Assembly: GCA_902702965.1 (NCBI GenBank)
Contig: CACRXP010000375.1
Coordinates: 547,952-611,951 of the forward strand
Direction: 5' to 3'
Length of the DNA stretch: 64,000 nt
Source of the DNA: Spirometra erinaceieuropaei
Lineage: Eukaryota; Platyhelminthes; Cestoda; Diphyllobothriidea; Diphyllobothriidae
The notes under the pieces were generated by a model. The model saw only the letters and a list, made by a program, of their open reading frames with translations. It was not told the DNA's origin and did not search any database. Below are positions 26,301 through 36,919 of this stretch, piece after piece (position 1 is the first letter of the stretch; every line of letters begins with the position of its first letter). The position numbers and the translations under genes are program-made.

Positions 26301-27885
26301 CTATTAATGGTAAACATACGATGAGGTAATGCAAGGCATATTCAAATAATGTAGCCTTAACGAGTAAACAAAAAAATAAAATGGTAAAGCCTAATCAAAA
26401 TAGGGCAAATTTTCCTGATGTAAGGTGACCGTAGCGTTATGCCGCATCATCTTACACGAAAACTCATCAAATCGGCTTCGTGTTGACGTTCGATGTGATT
26501 TACAATCGTAGACGGACACATGACCATGAGAGAAAAATTGTGTAAGACATTTTGTCAAATTCATAGTTGTTTTCCGCAAACGAAATTGGTGTAACTTTTC
26601 TCATGAGATGGGCAGCAACGGTTTCCATTAGCAATATACCTTTATAGCGTAGGCACTCTTTGTAGACTAAAACATGGTTCATGTATTGATAACAGGCATT
26701 TCAACCGGTTATAAGCAGATAAACTGATGCAAGTCCACCTAACGTTAAGTAAGCTGAATTACCCAAAGTCACGATTCAGAAGAATTACATTTTTTTCAAT
26801 AAAAGCACTATCTTTTTAATGAATAAGATAGTACTGCATATTCCTATTGGTCTTTAACATAAAATATATATTAAAAGGGCGGCAATTAGATAAAAACATG
26901 TGAGAATGATAATACTAATAATAATGATTACAACGCAGCCAAATTGCCGCAGCAAACAAGCGTGCCATGCTATATGGGAGGTCGGAATAAATTACAAGCG
27001 ACAAATGTCCAAAAATAGCCCCTCATCCCAACGATGTTAAATAAATAGGTTATAAACATGCCAGAATATTACTGCTAGTTCATTACGATCCTATAGTAAC
27101 CTGGACGGATCGCTGTATTAATCAACTGTGGCGATCAATAAGTGAAAACTTTTCATTAGAAAACCATTAGACAACTCTTCTCGGCGTTCGAATTATTGCA
27201 AATTACTTTTAACAGGTAAGCAATATGAGAAACCGTGCAAGAAAACGAAATATAAAATCTGACCGAGCAAATCCCCCAAATAACTTTTTACGGTTCGCAC
27301 TGCACCGCAGGAAAGACGTTCAAAATGCCCATAGAATTGGTCAATGGAAAATTCTGGAAATATAAATTATGCGTGGTAGGTGTACTTAATTTAGACCAGA
27401 GGATTGTCGATAGTAGTTTACGCCAGATAGGACGTCCTACTCTCCCGCTTCAACTTTATAAATTGCACAGGGCTTATACCTGTGTAGGAAAGTTAAAAAA
27501 ACGAAAGGTCAAACAACTTGTGATGTTCGATCAATCGGGCAATGAAAGATGGACAGAACAGGGCAGAGCTAATTAGCAGGTTTTGAAAAAAAACAGTTGA
27601 GTGCATTCGAATGGGCGAAAACACGCAGTCGTCAAACTATTAGCGAGGAGGTTCTGCATATACCTGCACTTCATAGGAGCTGTAAAAATAAATTTAAATT
27701 TCACAAGCTTTCGCTTCATATATTTAGTAATTATCTGGATAACTGATCGGACACCTGAATCCCTAAGCAGTTATAAGTCACAAAAAACCCGACCAAAATT
27801 CTCATCGCAAAATATCGTCGTCTTTGAAAAGGACCTTTAGAATAGTTTTATGGTTAATTTCAAACTCTTTTGAGCTTGCAAAAGG
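23370..27885. other. No supported gene
   Basis: AT-rich DNA with many short frames, the best being 60-83 codons (for example 24996-25244 and 26391-26682 on the minus strand, 27325-27576 on the plus). None has a domain or a matching pair of splice sites I would defend. Confidence 0.4.
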
Positions 27886-27889
27886 CAGA

Positions 27890-28340
27890 GTACGCGGAAG
27901 GACAATAGAATCTCACTGCTGCAAACGGCTGAGGGCGCGGAAATCTCGAACGATAAGGATATAGCCGAGTTGGTCTTTTAGATATCCCGGTCCGCCGTAA
28001 AACGTAAACTCAATTTTTACCACACTATTGTAAAGACGAACAAACGTCTACCATTGAATCAGTCAGCTTCATCAAAGCGATCGTTCAGAAAGAGTTAATA
28101 AAACTGATGAAATCGACCTCCCCAGGACCTGATGCAATCCCGGCCTAGCTGCTGAAGGAGCTAGCCCCCGAAATATCCAAACCGTTAGCCCTTATCTTCC
28201 AAACGACATTTTTTACTGGGTGCCTGCCCTCCGATTGAATGTCCACTACCATGACTCCGCTTGTTAAGGGTAGAAGTCGTGCGTCGGCGAATAACTACCG
28301 GCCAGTAAGTCTTACCTCAAATTGCTACAAAATCACGTCG
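27890..28340 (+). pseudogene. CR1-like LINE reverse transcriptase fragment
   Basis: One plus-strand frame reads IVQKELIKLMKSTSPGPDAI, then a stop, LLKELAPEISKPLALIFQT, TGCLPSD, TPLVKGRSRASANNYRPVSL. This is the canonical N-terminal RT region of non-LTR elements (SPGPD, LP-x-DW, NYRPVSL). Stop codons replace a probable Lys and a probable Trp. It breaks off after NYRPVSLTS, and no downstream RT blocks follow. It covers the part of the RT that lies mostly upstream of the best block of the 14 kb LINE. Confidence 0.8.
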
Positions 28341-29129
28341 CAGGGTTTAGAAAAAAGTACAACAGTTTAGCTCATTTGAATTGCTGCATACAATGTGCTT
28401 ACGGGGTTAAGCACACGGTAGACAAACTATCAACAAGGAGATTAGGCATACGCAGGCATTCCAAAAGGCTGGATTGCAAGGCTTCCGTTCCATATAGTTG
28501 CTTATCAGTTGAATAATAGACGTGTCTTGGACTTGAACTTCTTCAGCGCATTCCCGGCTGCTTTTTTCTGTCGGTTAGGTGGAAATCTTTTAAATAATAA
28601 CGATGGTACAAGAATAGATTGGCTTGTGGAGGGAGGGCGAATCCTACGGTGGGGCAGGGCTCAAAAACAGACAACCACCTGACAGACCTAAATCGACAAA
28701 GCCGGGACAGAGGAGATAGAAAATACATAGGATAAGAGTAGACAGATTTCGAGGGGATTTGTGCTTACCCTGGTCGCATCCAGTGTCAAATAATGCTTAT
28801 CCTTTTGAAAAGCAATGCAAACATGCGCACAAACAGCAACAAAGGAAATCAGGAAAGGGCGTATCTGGGTTTCATCATCGCCATCGATCCAAATGACCAT
28901 GGGCTGCTTGTATTCTTGGCAAATACCGAGGGCACATTGAGGCTCGAGTATTTAAATGATGCCTTGAGAGTGACCACGGATCCAGGCTTAACTGCTGTCA
29001 GTGGCTAATTTTAAGTCGCGTTGAATCGCCAAGTGATGGCCAGTGCAATGTTCACGTGACTGATGCGCTGATTGTTCGCCCTGCTGGCCATTTTGACCGA
29101 ATTTTGAAAGATGGGTAATTTACCTTTAT

Positions 29130-29345
29130 GCAGGTTTCAGTCATCTGATGAAAGGGGAGTGCTCAAGAGATCGAGGGAATTGTTTGACTGACATTTCAAA
29201 GAGCTTGGGCGCCTCTCCATTATCAAAGCCTGTAGGGCAAAATCGACCAAAATTTTAAATGGACAGTTGAATTAGTTGGTCTTGGGCTAATCGCTTTTAC
29301 TCTTCTTTCGCTGCCTTGGCTTACTGGCCGTCCTCTGCGAGTGTT
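29130..29345 (+). repeat. Repeat R1, copy 2 (left flank of the 29-31 kb PLE)
   Basis: It begins near ATCTGATGAAAG (29143) and includes GATCGAGGGAATTGTTTGAC, AATTAGTTGGTCTTGGGC and GCTTACTGGCCGT. It matches the complement of 30845-31040 and part of 3090-3205. Its orientation is opposite to the PLE coding strand next to it. Confidence 0.7.
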
Positions 29346-29449
29346 GGTGGCCTCCTGTACTACTTGCCGTCCCCTCAAATGGGATAAGTTGCGTTTGCGT
29401 CACCCTTTTGGGTGAATTGGTCGACAGGCCGTGTTTGCTCGGCTGTCTT

Positions 29450-30705
29450 AGGCTTCATATGACTGTCTTATCCCCGTCACCGCGCCTGTAGTGATGTAGG
29501 ACTTTATGGGCCGCAGGCAGATCTACATGCCTGCTTATGAAATTGGCGTCTGAGTAAGAAGCCTCATGTTCCGTCCTCGAGGAGCCCCGCCCTAAGACGG
29601 CTGCTACTTGAAAATCAAAACTGTGGCCAGTTTCTCCGATATTATTCAAAAGCTGTGTATTTGGGTCTCGTCTCCCAGCTGCCAGTTTAGTGCATATAGG
29701 CGGGTCTGCAATTTCTGTCCGGTTTCCCTAACGTAATTCCTGTTTCCAACGTTACAACGTATTTGATAGTCAACTGTTGTAATTTCAGTGAGTTGCAGTA
29801 TGTCTTTGGGTTACATCAAACGACGATTAATTGTTGCCTGCGGTCGATTGGCAATGCTCAACCTGACGGGTTGTAACAGTCGTGAAACCCCCTCGGAGGC
29901 TCCTTTAATGTAAGGACTAGTCCTCCAGAATGCAGGTTGTTCTTCGTGTGGCCGTTGTCTGTTGACTCGGCGCTTGCTCTGCTTGATGATGTAGCACGGG
30001 TATGCATTGGTTCGAAAGACTTCATGAAGATATCGTCGTTCAACTCTTTTGTCGGCTGTGTGTTGCAGTGTGTTTTAACTCTTTTAAATAGTGTACGGAC
30101 ACAGCTGCGTTTGTGTGAGAGGGGTGATTGCTGGTAAAGAGTATTATTTGTCTTGTGTTGCTGGTGTATCTGAAAACGGTGCTATGCATTTGTCCAGTCG
30201 CACACCGACATACAAGGACAACGAGGAAGAGAAGTTTGTTGTTTGTTTCAGCTTCCATCGTGAATTAGACATTCGGGTCAACCAAGTTCAGTGGTTCTTT
30301 AAGGTCTTCCACGTCATCGACGTAATGAGACCATGACTTTAGTTGATACTTGGTGAACAGCAAGTGTTCTATCCGTTAAAGGACCACTTCAGCAGTCAGC
30401 CTTTAAATGAGGGAGCCAATAGGGCTGCCTTTTATTTGTTCATACATTTGTCCAATAAAGGTGAAATGCGTGTTTAAGCAATAATGTAAGAGCTCTAAGA
30501 GATGTTCGGTCTTCAGGGGATTGTCTCCCTGGTTGTAGCGATCAGCCAGGAGTTGTCTCACAACATCAATCACTAGTTGTTGTGGAATGGTGGTAAATAG
30601 TGAAACGACATCCAAAGATATCATGGATTCATCTGACTCATGTTTCTGTTTCAGGAACTGATTAGCAGAAGCCACTGTTGTTGGCGAACCTAAGACGGGC
30701 AAACA
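29450..30705 (-). pseudogene. Penelope-like element, RT to GIY-YIG, disrupted
   Basis: Minus-strand pieces in PLE order. SLDVVSLFTTIPQQLVIDVV and QIKGSPIGSLI (RT blocks, 30403-30702) are followed by weaker C-terminal RT traces, then a GIY-YIG region near 29660-29760 (VDYQIRCNVGNRNYVRETGQ) and its end FDFQVAAVLGRG...ISRHVDLP (29455-29640). The usual HEH motif after the GETG-like block is damaged, and several frameshifts separate the parts. The RT starts within block 3, so the N-terminal part is missing or unreadable. Flanking inverted R1 repeats suggest it was an element with inverted terminal copies. PLEs are retroelements whose RT is related to telomerase. Confidence 0.8.
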
Positions 30706-30844
30706 TACATTATGCTAAATCGTTTATAGGAGTGTCACGTAGAGAAACGATTTGCATAAGCGGCATGTTCGCTTTATGTCCAATCGACAGAACGTAAAAC
30801 CGTGTGGTTGTAGAGTAAGGGGGCGTCATAAGAAACCAATTTCA

Positions 30845-31040
30845 AACTCTTATTGTCCCACTAGGCTAAGGCAGCGATAGGAAAAAAAATCGATCGACAC
30901 AATGCCAACTAATTCGACTGTCTATTGAAAATTATGATCAATTTTTCAAAGGTCGGTTTGATACTGGAGAGCCGCCAAAGCTCTTCGTAAAGTCAGTCAA
31001 ACAATTCCCTCGATCAGATGAGCACTTCGCTTTCGTCAGA
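30845..31040 (-). repeat. Repeat R1, copy 3 (right flank of the 29-31 kb PLE)
   Basis: The complement reads CTGACGAAAGCGAAGTGCTC, GATCGAGGGAATTGTTTGAC, AATTAGTTGGCATTG and CGCTGCCTTAGCCTAG, in the same order as copy 2. It is in the sense orientation for the adjacent PLE, as expected of a 5' terminal repeat. Confidence 0.7.
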
Positions 31041-33399
31041 TTATCGACGCGAATGTCGTTCGTTTGTTTACCTGTGGTTTTAATCGGCCTCCACGTCAGC
31101 TTCATTAGACAGCGTCAGACGTTTCTCAGTGAAGTCATTTTATGGACTGGCGAATGTAAAAAGCGGGCCCAATTGGGCCCCTAAGTGTCTCATGTCTGCG
31201 GAAAAATGCCCTCAGTGGGGACGCACGCCACGGAAAATGCCGTAAATCGGGCTCATGCATGCGAATTAAAAAGTAGTCAATTATGTGAAGCCCCTTTCTA
31301 AAACGATTTCTGAAAATTCGTTTTCAGTATTTAATATTATAAATACTGGCAAGAAATGTATGAAGCAGTAAGTATTCCCCACGACGGTGATTTTTCTGTG
31401 ATATCGCACCTTTTGCTCAACTAAATGGCGTCACATTCACAAAATAATCAGGAGAGTGCTCAAAATATTCATAAGCTGGAAACTAGTCATCAGACAAAAT
31501 GTAGTTTGTTCAAATGATGTTCGGCGAAAAAACGTCTCTGGAGGCGTCTTATATGCACTGCGAGCAAAATATATTTTTAACCTGAACTGTGGAATGTGAC
31601 TTTGCCAATAGAACCGAAGAGACGAGTCCCGGGAAGCAGTCTTGTAGAAAGAGACACGATCGCTGCGACAAGTTCATGTCTCCTTCGTCCAGAAAGTAAC
31701 TTTATTTCGTGGGTCTTGATGATTGGCTGGGCATGAGGTATCTGTCTGCAAAATGCGCCGCCTGTAATATACGCTCAATGCTGCCCTCTGGCAACAACAT
31801 ATGCGTTTACTCGGGGTGAGGGCTGTCGTCTAGTTATGTGCGCATAAATTAAGTAGCGGACAGCTGACCGTCAGTTAACTAAGACATGTCGTGTGGAGAA
31901 GTTATCATACAGTCGACGATCTTCGTGCTGCTGCATGCATTCAGTGCGAACTCAAATATTCTATGTAAGTAACACTTTCCCAAACTTCGCAAACGCTTCT
32001 TTCCTTTTGTTTCCTCTTTCGTTGATACTTCCTCAAGTAAGTCACACCACACATAAGCAACTGCCAGTTAAAAGTAATGGACAGGAGACTCCACCACTTA
32101 CAATTGGTTAGAAAACTGGCAAATGGGCCCGTGCGTTCTTGCGGTGTGGTTCATAAAATCCCCTGTTGCTGCAACCCGTGAAACTACAGGTAAGTCTGCA
32201 GCAGACAACATGGGGACTCTCACAGCAAAAATTCAGCAACCCATTATGTTCAAATTGAATGCTATCTTGTCTGTTTTTGCCTCCAATACTTTGTCATACC
32301 AGCTAATTTGTGTTCTGTTATACTAAAGAAATTGTGGACAAAAACCCCTGCGCTTCCATTTGGTTATAAAAATCTCGAACAACAAAAAACACCCATACGA
32401 ACGCAGTGATGCAAACACTTCCTACTTATTTATCATAAGTAGAACGAGCGTATCATTGGTCTGTTGGAAGTATGTGACTGTGGGTTTGACGTGGAAGTGT
32501 GAACTGCACGCGTTCAGTCCACACCTGGGGACAGAACAGCATAAACCGACAGGGTCTTCCCTGCTGCAACCGCTCTGTCACCGAAATAAAACTTGTGCCT
32601 ATCAATGCTGGCATTCCCTGGGCGTAGTTTCAATGGATGACCATGAAATATGGCCGTGTAAGCAGGATTTAAATAATCGATGGAGACAATCACCAACGCA
32701 GGTTATACATAATGAGGAAAGAAAGTAAAGTACCGCCTTCTTACAGCCTGTATGAAACTGGATCGATGTGACGTTCGGTCGTCTGTTTACCTGAGACGAT
32801 GCTCTATACCGCGGACCATAGTTATCGCCTTATTGTTGATCTTCCCTGAGACGGTACTGAATTCTACCGTTGTCGCTTCAAATATGGCGTACGTATGCTA
32901 CGGTTAACTAATGGACAATCCGTGTCTAGACCTGGTAAACATAACGTACATCACGGTGGCGTATGAATATCAGGTAGCTCGAATGATACATCCGGACCGT
33001 TGTTAGTTTATGTAAACAACATAAAAATGCATCAGAATTTGGTGCTTTCAGTTTAAATGAATAGGGCAATTATTCCTGCGACGAGCTCGAAACCGAACTG
33101 CACTAAATGTTGCCCCCTAACAAGTAATAGTGATTGGTCCACATGTGCATGACAGTGTAAATTCAAGGTAACGGGTGCTGATTGGCCACCCTATAACCTA
33201 TGACGTTTCACCGCATCATGTACGCCAAAAACGCTTGTGCTGTCAGCTGTGGATGCTTCACTCCTGCTTCAACTAATACTCTTGTTTGCACTTATGAAAC
33301 ACCAGTTGTTTGGTGAAGCAATCGACCGCCGTTTCGATGATGTCTGCTGTGTACTCCACAGCACAGTAGGAATAAGGTGGGCGAACTGCGCGTGAAATT

Positions 33400-33830
33400 A
33401 TTTTAGATTGATTTTAGACGTGCGCAAAATCTGCCGCACTGTCTCCGTCTCCCCCACCATGGTCCGGTGTCAAAAATTTCTCAAGAAGATCGGAGGTGGG
33501 TGAGTCGCAGGTGGCTAGCACGGCGAAAACCGCACATAGGCTTAACACAACACTTTCTGGTGCACAACGTACACTGAGCAGGATTTCAGAAGACGAAGAT
33601 GCGATCACTGGAACAAGAATTTTATTGGCTGACGTTTCCGATGCTCACTCGAATCCATCATCAGAGACATTCGCAGATAGAAGATGTATTGCTACAACAA
33701 CAAGGAATGTCACAGACCCCAGTTGGCGCGAAGAGAACCGACAACCGGGCTTGCAACTGGTTCCAGTGCTCGCGCATCTACCGTATGGTCTGTTTTACGG
33801 GCATATGCTGAAACAGATATAAGGGGGCAA
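33400..33830 (-). mobile_element. PLE terminal fragment with hammerhead core
   Basis: The segment from about 33590 (GAAGACGAAGATGCGATCAC) to 33690 matches 59480-59590 and, more loosely, 46890-46980, which are ends of PLEs lying on the minus strand. No RT or endonuclease blocks are seen beside it, so it is a solo end or a strongly truncated copy. It lies in intron 1 of gene B, antisense to that gene. Confidence 0.6.
33626..33669 (-). ncRNA. Minimal hammerhead ribozyme candidate
   Basis: On the minus strand: TGTCT, CTGATGA, 19 nt, GAAACGTC, AGCCA. CTGATGA and GAAA are the invariant hammerhead core; GTC is a standard cleavage triplet. Stem III is reduced to the self-complementary ACGT, a form known from PLEs and thought to act as a dimer. 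Stem I pairs 4 of 5 positions (UGUCU with AGCCA). Stem II (TGGATTC...GCATCG) pairs only partly, better in the sibling at 59522-59566. The core is intact here. Confidence 0.6.
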
Positions 33831-33847
33831 GCGGTCAAGTAATACAT

Positions 33848-33975
33848 ATTGACCCAACTGTAAAAGAATCTCGGTGCTACGTTGGGATTCGAACAGACTA
33901 CAGCAAGGAGGCGGCTTTAGTACAGCCAACGCTCTGGCCACCCGATCTATGTGGCCGCATTGGAAGACATGAGTT
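33848..33975 (-). repeat. tRNA-derived SINE
   Basis: On the minus strand an A-box-like GGTGGCCAGAGCGTTGGC is followed about 45 nt later by a B-box-like TGTTCGAATCCCA, then the family tail (GAGATTCTTTTACAGTTGGG, TCAAT). The spacing fits a tRNA-like RNA polymerase III promoter. No anticodon stem or full cloverleaf is preserved, so it is not a tRNA gene. Confidence 0.65.
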
Positions 33976-34124
33976 TAATTACGTTTGGGTCAATCCACCC
34001 GTCCAAACTACTGCTACGTATGAAACTCCCCAAATTTGATACCGGTAGTTGACTGTCTAAGCATAATTTTGTAAGTAATCCACCTAGAATACACTAGATG
34101 ACTGCGAGGCTCACATAATTAATA

Positions 34125-34275
34125 TTGACACACCTGTGAAAACTCGTCGCCTCAGTGGGATTTTAACCCATGACGGCAAGAAAAGGGCTTTTATAACAGC
34201 CAACGCTCTAGCCACCTGGCCAACGAAACCCCACCAGGTGCCTGGTAAACATGTAATGGATTCTAGGTGGATTTT
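34125..34275 (-). repeat. tRNA-derived SINE
   Basis: On the minus strand GGTGGCTAGAGCGTTGGC (A box) and GGGTTAAAATCCCA (B box) stand at the same spacing as the copy at 33848, followed by CTGAGGCGACGAG and a tail ending TCAATATTAA. Diverged from its neighbours. Confidence 0.65.
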
Positions 34276-34379
34276 TGGGTAATCCTTCTTGTGCATTCAA
34301 CTTACGGTGTCAGCTTCGGTGGATTCCAGAGCTTTCAGTAGGTTTCGCGGGCAACTTGACCAAAATATCATTCAACTCA

Positions 34380-34505
34380 TGCCCAAAGATGGGATCTCGT
34401 ACCTCGGTTGGCTACAGAGTTGACTGTACCCCAGCCTTTCTCTTACTGTGGACAGTGCGAATCCCACCAGGTCGCTCTGTTTTTCGCAGTTAGGTCAATA
34501 TGAAT
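34380..34505 (+). repeat. tRNA-derived SINE, opposite orientation
   Basis: Plus strand: CGGTTGGCTACAGAGTTGAC (A-box-like), AGTGCGAATCCCACC (B box) and a tail CGCAGTTAGGTCAATATGAA. The tail is the same as in the minus-strand copies. It ends about 300 bp before exon 2 of gene B. Confidence 0.6.
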
Positions 34506-35403
34506 TATTTACAATCTGTTGAAACACCTATGTAGTGTCAAGTACTTGTCAAAGTAGTTATTGCCACTGATTATGGATGCGTTTGCTCCCCATGCTGACG
34601 CGTTTCGATCTTGACAAAATGCACTTGCCTCGGGAAATTACTGTTTCAGCGATCATGTCTGCTTCTCATTAGACGCATCGCAACATAATCCTGGAATATA
34701 TAGGACACCGTAACTATATCAGACTAACTTGAAATCTGTAAGTATTTGCGAAAAATCCGTTAATACCTACAATAACTTATGGGGAATGGCTGTTTACATT
34801 GTATGTATCAAAGTCGAGTTGCGCTGCCCGGGTTCTGACAAAGGATTCCACCCGCACCAATTCGTTCAGAAACGATTCAAAGGTTCTCGTGAATTCAGTG
34901 CCTACATGGTGTATGCCCAAAGAAGCAGGACTCAACTTCTCATGAGGACATCAGCCAATCCACAAGTACACCAATGCTTCTATGTTGATCACGTGGTGGA
35001 GGCAAGGTACTTCAGGATGGCATGCAACCTGACGTTCTCTAGTGTCGAATTTGAAATTTATCACATGGTATGCATATTAAACTATTACACGAAAACCTTT
35101 TATTAACTGAAGGCTCGCAGTGATTTCATTGCAGGTTAATGTTGTTACAAAATAAATTTAGCATAGACGCTAAATTTAAAACAGTGAGACATTTTTTTGA
35201 CGGTTCCAGCTATTGCCAAAGTGTATGCAATTCATTTAAACCATACACGTTTGTGCAGACGATGCCTGAGATGGCCAGTTTGGAACTATTTACCTTCATT
35301 AGCCCGGTCTTAGACAAATTCAAGTCTGAATGACCTCGAATTCGCATAGGGCTATTTGTCTTCATAGGCTTTTTAGGCCCAAACCCCCCTATGAGGTAGA
35401 GCC

Positions 35404-35760
35404 GTGGTGGCGCCGTCTGTCGTGATCTCATTATTCAATTCTCCCCACCGCCCCACAACGGCCATCGACATTATCAACGGCCTTCTCAGGGAAACATATG
35501 ATATGTCCACCCGACAGCTAAGAGGAGTTCATATCATCGAGTTTCTAGAACCGTGCATTCAGACCTTCTTCTACAAGCAAAAGAAGGTGGCGTCGATATA
35601 CAAGCCCTTGTCTGGACTAATTTTTGAAAGAGTTACGCAAATGCCCGAATATCTAGTTGTTGGCTCGCCCTCCCGAAGATCTGCGTCAGATACGTCGAGG
35701 ACACGCTGTTCACAGTCAAAAGAAGGAATGTACAGGTTTTCGAGGCGTTGTAACATTCAG
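35404..35760 (+). pseudogene. PLE reverse transcriptase fragment in intron 2 of gene B
   Basis: VISLFNSPHRPTTAIDIING, LLRETYD, GVHIIEFLEPCIQTFF and, in another frame, RYVEDTLFTVKRRNVQVFEA reproduce PLE RT order (SLFT-x-IP block, then the YVDDT-like active site). The GSPISG block between them is corrupted and frames shift, so it is dead. It lies in the same orientation as gene B. The active-site block resembles that of the relic at 10441-10486. Confidence 0.7.
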
Positions 35761-36919
35761 TATCTCCGGAACTCCTGTTTACTAGGGAAGGGGGGGGAGG
35801 TAGAAGTCAAAAAAAACCATTAGGACCTCCTTGACTTAAAAGTTGCAAAACCGGCAGGCACCTGTGTAAACAGTCTAGTATATGCATTTGTCCCAAGGTT
35901 TCTGCGCGTCTGCAAAGCCACCATCAGCAGACATTAGCCCTCGCAAAATGCTGTGCGTTGGTAGTTCTCTGACGGAAAATGCGCTTACGCTTCCGCTGGG
36001 TAGACGGACCGTTTGCAGTACTGCTCATTTATACATGTTGTAGTTGGTCAAAATCATGGTCGTGTTTGCTGTGGACTAATGGAAATGGAATGGAACGACA
36101 TGGTGCGGGTTCGGCCGCGCCATCCACTGACGTCCTTGCGGCGGCCTGAATCCAGGACTCTGTCTTGACACCGGACCTAGGTGGGGAAAAGTAGGGAGTG
36201 TGGTAGGTGCTTCACAAGTCACTGTTTCTGCTTCACCTTGCTGTGTAGCTAACGGTTTGCATCAATAGATGTGACTGTCGAGCTCTCCTAAACACTTGTC
36301 ATATTAGTATGCCGTTCAGAAGTATTCGCCTGTTGAAAGTCGGTACATATTTGTACCAGACTTCTTCGAGGCTGGTTTTAATTATCTTTTATATAAAACC
36401 GACTAGCATCATCTTACCTATGACATAATTGATAAGTAGTTTTCTTTCGCACTACATGCACTAATCGGGATAGTTGTCAGTGTAAGTGATCATAATGCGC
36501 ACTCAGTTATTGGACTGAATAGAACGAAATGGATACAGCCGTTTTCGATTGAATACGTGTCTAAACGTATGTTGGTTGTTTTATGCTTATCAATCGGGGA
36601 ATTTGGCCTTTGTTCCATTCCAGGCAAAACCGGGATTCCATCGCGTGTAGCTGACGAGAGACCGAATTTACCTTGATCTGCAGAATGTTGTTGCAGAAGC
36701 AGAAATACACTTCTTTGTCGGCGTCGGAAGAAATCGAGGCACCCTTCGAGCTACAGGGCTGCAGTTCACCAGCTTGACTGACATCAAGAGATTGCAACAT
36801 GTCATGGAATCACTGCGCGTAATGAATGCATGGAGACGATCTGCTCTGTCAATTCTCGAAAACCTTGCGGTCCAAGCATTTTTAAATGCTCCGGTGATGA
36901 CATGCATCCTATAGCTACA

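Larger units (their letters stand above)
31886..36914 (+). pseudogene. Gene B: secreted-family paralogue with one in-frame TAG
   Basis: Exons: 31886-31964, 34814-35067 and 36624-36914 (79, 254 and 291 nt, the same as gene C). Phases are 1 and 0. Donors are GTAAGTAAC and GTATGC; acceptors end TATCAAAG and CATTCCAG. Exon 1 codes a signal peptide (MSCGEVIIQSTIFVLLHAF). Exon 2 has RCPGSDKGF, QFVQKRF, HQCFYVD and ACNLTFSSVEFEI. Exon 3 has LQNVVAEAEIHFF, GLQFTSLTDI, NAWRRSALSI and a terminal CIL. Codon 9 of exon 3 is TAG (36648-36650) where gene C has TAT (Tyr); there is no other lesion and no indel. AATAAA at 36968-36973 follows the stop by 54 bp. Introns of 2849 and 1556 bp hold SINEs and PLE fragments. 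Either a young pseudogene or a product truncated at the start of exon 3. Confidence 0.75.

Noticed and set aside
29145..31039. Hammerhead motifs at the CTGATGA / CTGACGA boxes of repeat R1
   Set aside because: After the box only AAGC or AAGG separates it from GAAG or GGAG, so no stem II can form. Similarity to the ribozyme is limited to the box.
32360..32728. 122-codon open frame (+) as a gene
   Set aside because: It lies in the long intron 1 of gene B, has no domain, no splice support and no similarity to other parts of the window.
33880..33945. Possible true tRNA gene on the minus strand
   Set aside because: A and B boxes are present, but the acceptor and anticodon stems do not pair and the unit carries a shared SINE tail found in other copies.
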